Assembly: GCF_027744825.2 (NCBI RefSeq)
Contig: NW_026527082.1
Coordinates: 74,501 to 138,500, forward strand
Reading direction: 5' to 3'
Source: Synchiropus splendidus
Taxonomy: Eukaryota; Chordata; Actinopteri; Syngnathiformes; Callionymidae
DNA length: 64,000 nt
In this document: one piece after another, positions 1 to 10,528 of the stretch
How positions within the stretch are numbered: position 1 is the first letter of the stretch
How the letters are laid out: each line of letters opens with the position of its first letter
The notes under the pieces: generated by a model
Database searches by the model: none
What the model was told of the DNA's origin: nothing
Seen by the model: the letters and a program-made list of their open reading frames with translations, nothing else
Program-made: the position numbers and the translations under genes

Positions 1-188
1 ATCTAAACTGTCTGAAGTGTTTTTCCAAAGTTATTAACACTTTTATGTTTGGCGTTCCGAAACCCACCTTATCTCAGGCTGAAAAGCGTTTTTGTGCATT
101 GTGCCATAACTTTTCAGGGAAGCTTCAGAACATGAAATTTTAACCTCCCACTATAGCAGAAAGGGTCTTTCTAGTAGTTGCACATCAA
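1..188. repeat. Type A satellite monomer (reference unit)
   Basis: This is the commonest monomer type. Diagnostic bases are a7, g10, c26, t35, gt at 94-95, g119 and usually t178. By hand count it has 72 G+C of 188 (38%). It has three CpG dinucleotides (53-54, 58-59, 87-88), a HindIII site at 120-125, and T-runs near 20-24, 41-44, 89-93 and 111-114 that could favour DNA curvature. Type A often occurs in runs of two or three, for example M6-M8, M13-M15 and M267-M269. The choice of base 1 is arbitrary, because a tandem array has no intrinsic start. Confidence 0.95.
15..42. other. 7-bp inverted repeat inside the monomer
   Basis: Monomer positions 15-21 (aagtgtt) and 36-42 (aacactt) are perfect reverse complements separated by 14 bases. 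Both arms lie outside the two variable sites 26 and 35, so the dyad is kept in nearly all monomers. In the g26 types (D and E) the loop also contains the 8-bp palindrome tttcgaaa at 22-29. The dyad might allow a short hairpin or bind a dimeric protein. Nothing in the sequence proves a function, and short dyads arise easily by chance, though amplification gives more than 300 copies here. Confidence 0.6.
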
Positions 189-376
189 ATCTAAACTGTC
201 TGAAGTGTTTTTCCAAAGTTATTAACACTTTTATGTTTGGCGTTCCGAAACCCACCTTATCTCAGGCTGAAAAGCGTTTTTGTGCATTGTGCCATAACTT
301 TTCAGGGAAGCTTCAGAACATGAAATTTTAACCTCCCACTATAGCAGAAAGGGTCTTTCTAGTAGTTGCACATCAA

Positions 377-564
377 ATCTAAGCTGTCTGAAGTGTTTTT
401 CAAAAGTTATCAACACTTTTATGTTTGGCGTTCCGAAACCCACCTTATCTCAGGCTGAAAAGCGTTTTTGTGCATTGTGCCATAACTTTTCAGGAAAGCT
501 TCAGAACATGAAATTTTAACCTCCCACTATAGCAGAAAGGGTCTTTCTAGTAGTTGCACATCAA
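377..564. repeat. Type B satellite monomer (example)
   Basis: Type B has g7, g10, a26 (caaaag), c35, gt at 94-95 and a119 (caggaaag). The a26 plus a119 combination is inherited as a block and recurs in fixed places in every higher-order unit, for example M10, M18, M30, M34, M58, M236 and M255. Type B is usually followed by a type C monomer, or by type D when position 178 is g. The type D monomers with a26 but g119 (M238, M253, M285, M335) look like mixtures of D and B. Confidence 0.9.
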
Positions 565-752
565 ATCTAAACTGTCTGAAGTGTTTTTCCAAAGTTATCA
601 ACACTTTTATGTTTGGCGTTCCGAAACCCACCTTATCTCAGGCTGAAAAGCGTTTTTACGCATTGTGCCATAACTTTTCAGGGAAGCTTCAGAACATGAA
701 ATTTTAACCTCCCACTATAGCAGAAAGGGTCTTTCTAGTAGGTGCACATCAA
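565..752. repeat. Type C satellite monomer (example)
   Basis: Type C has a7, g10, c26, c35, ac at 94-95 (giving tttttacgca), g119 and often g178. The ac dinucleotide adds a fourth CpG at 95-96 and is the clearest marker of this type. Type C with g178 is normally followed by a g26 monomer (type D or E), so the variant state is linked across the monomer boundary. C monomers with t178 (M16, M56, M308, M318, M339) sit in other contexts. Confidence 0.9.
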
Positions 753-940
753 ATCTAAGCTCTCTGAAGTGTTTTTCGAAAGTTATCAACACTTTTATGT
801 TTGGCGTTCCGAAACCCACCTTATCTCAGGCTGAAAAGCGTTTTTTTGCATTGTGCCATAACTTTTCAGGGAAGCTTCAGAACATGAAATTTTAACCTCC
901 CACTATAGCAGAAAGGGTCTTTCTAGTAGTTGCACATCAA
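753..940. repeat. Type D satellite monomer (example, tt subtype)
   Basis: Type D has g7, c10 (aagctctct), g26 and c35. This copy is the rare subtype with tt at 94-95, giving a seven-T run before gca. The tt subtype occurs only in domain 1, at M5, M12, M88, M96, M174 and M180, and pairs of them mark the junctions between 84-mer copies. Other D monomers have gt at 94-95 with g119 or a119. D monomers carry the CpG at 25-26 and the palindrome tttcgaaa. Confidence 0.88.
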
Positions 941-1504
941 ATCTAAACTGTCTGAAGTGTTTTTCCAAAGTTATTAACACTTTTATGTTTGGCGTTCCGA
1001 AACCCACCTTATCTCAGGCTGAAAAGCGTTTTTGTGCATTGTGCCATAACTTTTCAGGGAAGCTTCAGAACATGAAATTTTAACCTCCCACTATAGCAGA
1101 AAGGGTCTTTCTAGTAGTTGCACATCAAATCTAAACTGTCTGAAGTGTTTTTCCAAAGTTATTAACACTTTTATGTTTGGCGTTCCGAAACCCACCTTAT
1201 CTCAGGCTGAAAAGCGTTTTTGTGCATTGTGCCATAACTTTTCAGGGAAGCTTCAGAACATGAAATTTTAACCTCCCACTATAGCAGAAAGGGTCTTTCT
1301 AGTAGTTGCACATCAAATCTAAACTGTCTGAAGTGTTTTTCCAAAGTTATTAACACTTTTATGTTTGGCGTTCCGAAACCCACCTTATCTCAGGCTGAAA
1401 AGCGTTTTTGTGCATTGTGCCATAACTTTTCAGGGAAGCTTCAGAACATGAAATTTTAACCTCCCACTATAGCAGAAAGGGTCTTTCTAGTAGGTGCACA
1501 TCAA

Positions 1505-1692
1505 ATCTAAGCTGTCTGAAGTGTTTTTCGAAAGTTATCAACACTTTTATGTTTGGCGTTCCGAAACCCACCTTATCTCAGGCTGAAAAGCGTTTTTGTG
1601 CATTGTGCCATAACTTTTCAGGGAAGCTTCAGAACATGAAATTTTAACCTCCCACTATAGCAGAAAGGGTCTTTCTAGTAGTTGCACATCAA
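1505..1692. repeat. Type E satellite monomer (example)
   Basis: Type E has g7, g10, g26, c35, gt at 94-95 and g119. It shares the g26 palindrome with type D but lacks c10. It usually follows a monomer ending in g178 and precedes a type B or F monomer. A t35 subtype occurs at M33, M61, M117 and M145. A c54 subtype (ggccttcc) occurs at M235, M282 and M332 in domain 2. Confidence 0.88.
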
Positions 1693-3008
1693 ATCTAAGC
1701 TGTCTGAAGTGTTTTTCAAAAGTTATCAACACTTTTATGTTTGGCGTTCCGAAACCCACCTTATCTCAGGCTGAAAAGCGTTTTTGTGCATTGTGCCATA
1801 ACTTTTCAGGAAAGCTTCAGAACATGAAATTTTAACCTCCCACTATAGCAGAAAGGGTCTTTCTAGTAGTTGCACATCAAATCTAAACTGTCTGAAGTGT
1901 TTTTCCAAAGTTATCAACACTTTTATGTTTGGCGTTCCGAAACCCACCTTATCTCAGGCTGAAAAGCGTTTTTACGCATTGTGCCATAAGTTTTCAGGGA
2001 AGCTTCAGAACATGAAATTTTAACCTCCCACTATAGCAGAAAGGGTCTTTCTAGTAGGTGCACATCAAATCTAAGCTCTCTGAAGTGTTTTTCGAAAGTT
2101 ATCAACACTTTTATGTTTGGCGTTCCGAAACCCACCTTATCTCAGGCTGAAAAGCGTTTTTTTGCATTGTGCCATAACTTTTCAGGGAAGCTTCAGAACA
2201 TGAAATTTTAACCTCCCACTATAGCAGAAAGGGTCTTTCTAGTAGTTGCACATCAAATCTAAACTGTCTGAAGTGTTTTTCCAAAGTTATTAACACTTTT
2301 ATGTTTGGCGTTCCGAAACCCACCTTATCTCAGGCTGAAAAGCGTTTTTGTGCATTGTGCCATAAAATTTCAGGGAAGCTTCAGAACATGAAATTTTAAC
2401 CTCCCACTATAGCAGAAAGGGTCTTTCTAGTAGTTGCACATCAAATCTAAACTGTCTGAAGTGTTTTTCCAAAGTTATTAACACTTTTATGTTTGGCGTT
2501 CCGAAACCCACCTTATCTCAGGCTGAAAAGCGTTTTTGTGCATTGTGCCATAACTTTTCAGGGAAGCTTCAGAACATGAAATTTTAACCTCCCACTATAG
2601 CAGAAAGGGTCTTTCTAGTAGTTGCACATCAAATCTAAACTGTCTGAAGTGTTTTTCCAAAGTTATTAACACTTTTATGTTTGGCGTTCCGAAACCCACC
2701 TTATCTCAGGCTGAAAAGCGTTTTTGTGCATTGTGCCATAACTTTTCAGGGAAGCTTCAGAACATGAAATTTTAACCTCCCACTATAGCAGAAAGGGTCT
2801 TTCTAGTAGTTGCACATCAAATCTAAACTGTCTGAAGTGTTTTTCCAAAGTTATCAACACTTTTATGTTTGGCGTTCCGAAACCCACCTTATCTCAGGCT
2901 GAAAAGCGTTTTTACGCATTGTGCCATAACTTTTCAGGGAAGCTTCAGAACATGAAATTTTAACCTCCCACTATAGCAGAAAGGGTCTTTCTAGTAGTTG
3001 CACATCAA

Positions 3009-3196
3009 ATCTAAACTGTCTGAAGTGTTTTTCGAAAGTTATTAACACTTTTATGTTTGGCGTTCCGAAACCCACCTTATCTCAGGCTGAAAAGCGTTTT
3101 TGTGCATTGTGCCATAACTTTTCAGGGAAGCTTCAGAACATGAAATTTTAACCTCCCACTATAGCAGAAAGGGTCTTTCTAGTAGTTGCACATCAA
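3009..3196. repeat. Hybrid monomer M17 (fusion equivalent of M101+M102)
   Basis: M17 has a7, g26, t35, gt and g119. At the equivalent place copy 2 has two monomers: M101 with a7, g26, t35 and a119, followed by a plain type A, M102. M17 matches M101 at its 5' part and M102 at its 3' part, with the switch between positions 26 and 119. Copy 3 also has two monomers here (M185-M186), so loss of 188 bp in copy 1 is the simpler reading. Confidence 0.7.
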
Positions 3197-5076
3197 ATCT
3201 AAGCTGTCTGAAGTGTTTTTCAAAAGTTATCAACACTTTTATGTTTGGCGTTCCGAAACCCACCTTATCTCAGGCTGAAAAGCGTTTTTGTGCATTGTGC
3301 CATAACTTTTCAGGAAAGCTTCAGAACATGAAATTTTAACCTCCCACTATAGCAGAAAGGGTCTTTCTAGTAGGTGCACATCAAATCTAAGCTCTCTGAA
3401 GTGTTTTTCGAAAGTTATCAACACTTTTATGTTTGGCGTTCCGAAACCCACCTTATCTCAGGCTGAAAAGCGTTTTTGTGCATTGTGCCATAACTTTTCA
3501 GGAAAGCTTCAGAACATGAAATTTTAACCTCCCACTATAGCAGAAAGGGTCTTTCTAGTAGTTGCACATCAAATCTAAACTGTCTGAAGTGTTTTTCCAA
3601 AGTTATTAACACTTTTATGTTTGGCGTTCCGAAACCCACCTTATCTCAGGCTGAAAAGCGTTTTTGTGCATTGTGCCATAACTTTTCAGGGAAGCTTCAG
3701 AACATGAAATTTTAACCTCCCACTATAGCAGAAAGGGTCTTTCTAGTAGTTGCACATCAAATCTAAACTGTCTGAAGTGTTTTTCCAAAGTTATTAACAC
3801 TTTTATGTTTGGCGTTCCGAAACCCACCTTATCTCAGGCTGAAAAGCGTTTTTGTGCATTGTGCCATAACTTTTCAGGGAAGCTTCAGAACATGAAATTT
3901 CAACCTCCCACTATAGCAGAAAGGGTCTTTCTAGTAGTTGCACATCAAATCTAAGCTCTCTGAAGTGTTTTTCGAAAGTTATCAACACTTTTATGTTTGG
4001 CGTTCCGAAACCCACCTTATCTCAGGCTGAAAAGCGTTTTTGTGCATTGTGCCATAACTTTTCAGGAAAGCTTCAGAACATGAAATTTTAACCTCCCACT
4101 ATAGCAGAAAGGGTCTTTCTAGTAGTTGCACATCAAATCTAAACTGTCTGAAGTGTTTTTCCAAAGTTATTAACACTTTTATGTTTGGCGTTCCGAAACC
4201 CACCTTATCTCAGGCTGAAAAGCGTTTTTGTGCATTGTGCCATAACTTTTCAGGGAAGCTTCAGAACATGAAATTTTAACCTCCCACTATAGCAGAAAGG
4301 GTCTTTCTAGTAGTTGCACATCAAATCTAAACTGTCTGAAGTGTTTTTCCAAAGTTATTAACACTTTTATGTTTGGCGTTCCGAAACCCACCTTATCTCA
4401 GGCTGAAAAGCGTTTTTGTGCATTGTGCCATAACTTTTCAGGGAAGCTTCAGAACATGAAATTTTAACCTCCCACTATAGCAGAAAGGGTCTTTCTAGTA
4501 GTTGCACATCAAATCTAAACTGTCTGAAGTGTTTTTCCAAAGTTATCAACACTTTTATGTTTAGCGTTCCGAAACCCACTTTATCTCAGGCTGAAAAGCG
4601 TTTTTACGCATTGTGCCATAACTTTTCAGGGAAGCTTCAGAACATGAAATTTTAACCTCCCACTATAGCAGAAAGGGTCTTTCTAGTAGGTGCACATCAA
4701 ATCTATGCTGTCTGAAGTGTTTTTCCAAAGTTATCAACACTTTTATGTTTGGCGTTCCGAAACCCACCTTATCTCAGGCTGAAAAGCGTTTTTGTGCATT
4801 GTGCCATAACTTTTCAGGGAAGCTTCAGAACATGAAATTTTAACCTCCCACTATAGCAGAAAGGGTCTTTCTAGTAGGTGCACATCAAATCTAAGCTGTC
4901 TGAAGTGTTTTTCCAAAGTTATCAACACTTTTATGTTTGGCGTTCCGAAACCCACCTTATCTCAGGCTGAAAAGCGTTTTTGTGCATTGTGCCATAACTT
5001 TTCAGGGAAGCTTCAGAACATGAAATTTTAACCTCCCACTATAGCAGAAAGGGTCTTTCTAGTAGTTGCACATCAA

Positions 5077-5264
5077 ATCTAAGCTGTCTGAAGTGTTTTT
5101 CCAAAGTTATCAACACTTTTATGTTTGGCGTTCCGAAACCCACCTTATCTCAGGCTGAAAAGCGTTTTTGTGCATTGTGCCATAACTTTTCAGGAAAGCT
5201 TCAGAACATGAAATTTTAACCTCCCACTATAGCAGAAAGGGTCTTTCTAGTAGTTGCACATCAA
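5077..5264. repeat. Type F satellite monomer (example)
   Basis: Type F has g7, g10, c26, c35, gt at 94-95 and a119. It differs from type B only at position 26, so the two are close relatives, by point mutation or by exchange near the 5' end. It recurs at M50, M79, M196, M205, M208, M223, M229, M270 and M276, and in a subtype with g at 45 (ttgtgtttgg) at M48, M77 and M163. Confidence 0.85.
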
Positions 5265-8200
5265 ATCTAAGCTGTCTGAAGTGTTTTTCGAAAGTTATCA
5301 ACACTTTTATGTTTGGCGTTCCGAAACCCACCTTATCTCAGGCTGAAAAGCGTTTTTGTGCATTGTGCCATAACTTTTCAGGGAAGCTTCAGAACATGAA
5401 ATTTTAACCTCCCACTATAGCAGAAAGGGTCTTTCTAGTAGTTGCACATCAAATCTAAGCTGTCTGAAGTGTTTTTCAAAAGTTATCAACACTTTTATGT
5501 TTGGCGTTCCGAAACCCACCTTATCTCAGGCTGAAAAGCGTTTTTGTGCATTGTGCCATAACTTTTCAGGAAAGCTTCAGAACATGAAATTTTAACCTCC
5601 CACTATAGCAGAAAGGGTCTTTCTAGTAGTTGCACATCAAATCTAAACTGTCTGAAGTGTTTTTCCAAAGTTATTAACACTTTTATGTTTGGCGTTCCGA
5701 AACCCACCTTATCTCAGGCTGAAAAGCGTTTTTGTGCATTGTGCCATAACTTTTCAGGGAAGCTTCAGAACATGAAATTTTAACCTCCCACTATAGCAGA
5801 AAGGGTCTTTCTAGTAGTTGCACATCAAATCTAAACTGTCTGAAGTGTTTTTCCAAAGTTATCAACACTTTTATGTTTGGCGTTCCGAAACCCACCTTAT
5901 CTCAGGCTGAAAAGCGTTTTTACGCATTGTGCCATAACTTTTCAGGGAAGCTTCAGAACATGAAATTTTAACCTCCCACTATAGCAGAAAGGGTCTTTCT
6001 AGTAGGTGCACATCAAATCTAAGCTGTCTGAAGTGTTTTTCGAAAGTTATTAACACTTTTATGTTTGGCGTTCCGAAACCCACCTTATCTCAGGCTGAAA
6101 AGCGTTTTTGTGCATTGTGCCATAACTTTTCAGGGAAGCTTCAGAACATGAAATTTTAACCTCCCACTATAGCAGAAAGGGTCTTTCTAGTAGTTGCACA
6201 TCAAATCTAAGCTGTCTGAAGTGTTTTTCAAAAGTTATCAACACTTTTATGTTTGGCGTTCCGAAACCCACCTTATCTCAGGCTGAAAAGCGTTTTTGTG
6301 CATTGTGCCATAACTTTTCAGGAAAGCTTCAGAACATGAAATTTTAACCTCCCACTATAGCAGAAAGGGTCTTTCTAGTAGTTGCACATCAAATCTAAAC
6401 TGTCTGAAGTGTTTTTCCAAAGTTATCAACACTTTTATGTTTGGCGTTCCGAAACCCACCTTATCTCAGGCTGAAAAGCGTTTTTACGCATTGTGCCATA
6501 ACTTTTCAGGGAAGCTTCAGAACATGAAATTTTAACCTCCCACTATAGCAGAAAGGGTCTTTCTAGTAGGTGCACATCGAATCTAAGCTCTCTGAAGTGT
6601 TTTTCGAAAGTTATCATCACTTTTATGTTTGGCGTTCCGAAACCCACCTTATCTCAGGCTGAAAAGCGTTTTTGTGCATTGTGCCATAACTTTTCAGGGA
6701 AGCTTCAGAACATGAAATTTTAACCTCCCACTATAGCAGAAAGGGTCTTTCTAGTAGTTGCACATCAAATCTAAACTGTCTGAAGTGTTTTTCCAAAGTT
6801 ATTAACACTTTTATGTTTGGCGTTCCGAAACCCACCTTATCTCAGGCTGAAAAGCGTTTTTGTGCATTGTGCCATAACTTTTCAGGGAAGCTTCAGAACA
6901 TGAAATTTTAACCTCCCACTATAGCAGAAAGGGTCTTTCTAGTAGTTGCACATCAAATCTAAACTGTCTGAAGTGTTTTTCCAAAGTTATCAACACTTTT
7001 ATGTTTGGCTTTCCGAAACCCACCTTATCTCAGGCTGAAAAGCGTTTTTGTGCATTGTGCCATAACTTTTCAGGGAAGCTTCAGAACATGAAATTTTAAC
7101 CTCCCACTATAGCAGAAAGGGTCTTTCTAGTAGTTGCACATCAAATCTAAGCTGTCTGAAGTGTTTTTCAAAAGTTATCAACACTTTTATGTTTGGCGTT
7201 CCGAAACCCACCTTATCTCAGGCTGAAAAGCGTTTTTGTGCATTGTGCCATAACTTTTCAGGAAAGCTTCAGAACATGAAATTTTAACCTCCCACTATAG
7301 CAGAAAGGGTCTTTCTAGTAGTTGCACATCAAATCTAAACTGTCTGAAGTGTTTTTCCAAAGTTATCAACACTTTTATGTTTGGCGTTCCGAAACCCACC
7401 TTATCTCAGGCTGAAAAGCGTTTTTACGCATTGTGCCATAACTTTTCAGGGAAGCTTCAGAACATGAAATTTTAACCTCCCACTATAGCAGAAAGGGTCT
7501 TTCTAGTAGGTGCACATCAAATCTAAGCTCTCTGAAGTGTTTTTCGAAAGTTATCAACACTTTTATGTTTGGCGTTCCGAAACCCACCTTATCTCAGGCT
7601 GAAAAGCGTTTTTGTGCATTGTGCCATAACTTTTCAGGAAAGCTTCAGAACATGAAATTTTAACCTCCCACTAAAGCAGAAAGGGTCTTTCTAGTAGGTG
7701 CACATCAAATCTAAGCTCTCTGAAGTGTTTTTCGAAAGTTATCAACACTTTTATGTTTGGCGTTCCGAAACCCACCTTATCTCAGGCTGAAAAGCGTTTT
7801 TGTGCATTGTGCCATAACTTTTCAGGGAAGCTTCAGAACATGAAATTTTAACCTCCCACTATAGCAGAAAGGGTCTTTCTAGTAGTTGCACATCAAATCT
7901 AAACTGTCTGAAGTGTTTTTCCAAAGTTATCAACACTTTTATGTTTGGCGTTCCGAAACCCACCTTATCTCAGGCTGAAAAGCGTTTTTGTGCATTGTGC
8001 GATAACTTTTCAGGGAAGCTTCAGAACATGAAATTTTAACCTCCCACTATAGCAGAAAGGGTCTTTCTAGTAGTTGCACATCAAATCTAAACTGTCTGAA
8101 GTGTTTTTCCAAAGTTATTAACACTTTTATGTTTGGCGTTCCGAAACCCACCTTATCTCAGGCTGAAAAGCGTTTTTGTGCATTGTGCCATAACTTTTCA

Positions 8201-10528
8201 GGGAAGCTTCAGAACATGAAATTTTAACCTCCCACTATAGCAGAAAGGGTCTTTCTAGTAGTTGCACATCAAATCTAAACTGTCTGAAGTGTTTTTCCAA
8301 AGTTATCAACACTTTTATGTTTGGCTTTCCGAAACCCACCTGATCTCAGGCTGAAAAGCGTTTTTGTGCATTGTGCCATAACTTTTCAGGGAAGCTTCAG
8401 AACATGAAATTTTAACCTCCCACTATAGCAGAAAGGGTCTTTCTAGTAGTTGCACATCAAATCTAAGCTGTCTGAAGTGTTTTTCCAAAGTTATCAACAC
8501 TTTTATGTTTGGCGTTCCGAAACCCACCTTATCTCAGGCTGAAAAGCGTTTTTACGCATTGTGCCATAACTTTTCAGGGAAGCTTCAGAACATGAAATTT
8601 TAACCTCCCACTATAGCAGAAAGGGTCTTTCTAGTAGGTGCACATCAAATCTAAGCTGTCTGAAGTGTTTTTCGAAAGTTATCAACACTTTTATGTTTGG
8701 CGTTCCGAAACCCACCTTATCTCAGGCTGAAAAGCGTTTTTGTGCATTGTGCCATAACTTTTCAGGGAAGCTTCAGAACATGAAATTTTAACCTCCCACT
8801 ATAGCAGAAAGGGTCTTTCTAGTAGTTGCACATCAAATCTAAGCTGTCTGAAGTGTTTTTCCAAAGTTATCAACACTTTTGTGTTTGGCGTTCCGAAACC
8901 CACCTTATCTCAGGCTGAAAAGCGTTTTTGTGCATTGTGCCATAACTTTTCAGGAAAGCTTCAGAACATGAAATTTTAACCTCCCACTATAGCAGAAAGG
9001 GTCTTTCTAGTAGTTGCACATCAAATCTAAACTGTCTGAAGTGTTTTTCGAAAGTTATCAACACTTTTATGTTTGGCGTTCCGAAACCCACCTTATCTCA
9101 GGCTGAAAAGCGTTTTTGTGCATTGTGCCATAACTTTTCAGGGAAGCTTCAGAACATGAAATTTTAACCTCCCACTATAGCAGAAAGGGTCTTTCTAGTA
9201 GTTGCACATCAAATCTAAGCTGTCTGAAGTGTTTTTCCAAAGTTATCAACACTTTTATGTTTGGCGTTCCGAAACCCACCTTATCTCAGGCTGAAAAGCG
9301 TTTTTGTGCATTGTGCCATAACTTTTCAGGAAAGCTTCAGAACATGAAATTTTAACCTCCCACTATAGCAGAAAGGGTCTTTCTAGTAGTTGCACATCAA
9401 ATCTAAACTGTCTGAAGTGTTTTTCCAAAGTTATCAACACTTTTATGTTTGGCGTTCCGAAACCCACCTTATCTCAGGCTGAAAAGCGTTTTTGTGCATT
9501 GTGCCATAACTTTTCAGGGAAGCTTCAGAACATGAAATTTTAACCTCCCACTATAGCAGAAAGGGTCTTTCTAGTAGTTGCACATCAAATCTAAACTGTC
9601 TGAAGTGTTTTTCCAAAGTTATTAACACTTTTATGTTTGGCGTTCCGAAACCCACCTTATCTCAGGCTGAAAAGCGTTTTTGTGCATTGTGCCATAACTT
9701 TTCAGGGAAGCTTCAGAACATGAAATTTTAACCTCCCACTATAGCAGAAAGGGTCTTTCTAGTAGTTGCACATCAAATCTAAACTGTCTGAAGTGTTTTT
9801 CCAAAGTTATTAACACTTTTATGTTTGGCGTTCCGAAACCCACCTTATCTCAGGCTGAAAAGCGTTTTTGTGCATTGTGCCATAACTTTTCAGGGAAGCT
9901 TCAGAACATGAAATTTTAACCTCCCACTATAGCAGAAAGGGTCTTTCTAGTAGGTGCACATCAAATCTAAGCTGTCTGAAGTGTTTTTCGAAAGTTATCA
10001 ACACTTTTATGTTTGGCGTTCCGAAACCCACCTTATCTCAGGCTGAAAAGCGTTTTTGTGCATTGTGCCATAACTTTTCAGGGAAGCTTCAGAACATGAA
10101 ATTTTAACCTCCCACTATAGCAGAAAGGGTCTTTCTAGTAGTTGCTCATCAAATCTAAGCAGTCTGAAGTGTTTTTCCAAAGTTATCAACACTTTTATGT
10201 TTGGCGTTCCGAAACCCACCTTATCTCAGGCTGAAAAGCGTTTTTGTGCATTGTGCCATAACTTTTCAGGAAAGCTTCAGAACATGAAATTTTAACCTCC
10301 CACTATAGCAGAAAGGGTCTTTCTAGTAGTTGCACATCAAATCTAAACTGTCTGAAGTGTTTTTCCAAAGTTATCAACACTTTTATGTTTGGCGTTCCGA
10401 AACCCACCTTATCTCAGGCTGAAAAGCGTTTTTACGCATTGTGCCATAACTTTTCAGGGAAGCTTCAGAACATGAAATTTTAACCTCCCACTATAGCAGA
10501 AAGGGTCTTTCTAGTAGTTGCACATCAA
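5265..10528. repeat. 28-monomer sub-block a inside HOR copy 1 (M29-M56)
   Basis: M29-M56 and M57-M84 are two tandem versions of the same block. Both run E B A C E(t35) B C and then the cgaatc/atcatc D monomer (M36, M64), A, the ggcttt monomer (M38, M66), and on to the gctcatc-aagcag boundary (M54/M55, M83/M84). In this version M43 is a hybrid standing for two monomers of block b, and M55-M56 stand for the single hybrid M84. The block lengths are therefore equal even though their contents differ by compensating events. Confidence 0.85.
7897..8084. repeat. Hybrid monomer M43 (fusion of C and cgaatc-D types)
   Basis: M43 begins like type C (aaactg, c26, atcaac) but continues with gt at 94-95 and the rare gcgataac variant at 105 (g at 8001). 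The same spot in three other sub-blocks has a complete C monomer followed by a D monomer with atcatc and gcgataac (M71-M72, M128-M129, M157-M158). M43 therefore looks like the 5' part of the first joined to the 3' part of the second, with the switch between monomer positions 38 and 93. This is the signature of an in-register unequal exchange that removed exactly 188 bp. Confidence 0.82.

Larger units (their letters stand above)
1..1880. repeat. Tail of an upstream 84-mer HOR copy (M1-M10)
   Basis: The ten monomers run A A B C D(tt) A A A E B. The part from M3 matches the end of the next HOR copies: M86-M92 is B C D(tt) A A E B and M172-M178 is the same. The match shows that the window opens near the end of an 84-mer unit. 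This copy has three type A monomers between D(tt) and E where the other two have two, so it differs by one whole monomer. Confidence 0.75.

Noticed and set aside
150..165. Promoter or TATA-like element at ctatagcag
   Set aside because: It is a short AT-rich string in every monomer with no other promoter context, and gives no basis for calling a regulatory site.
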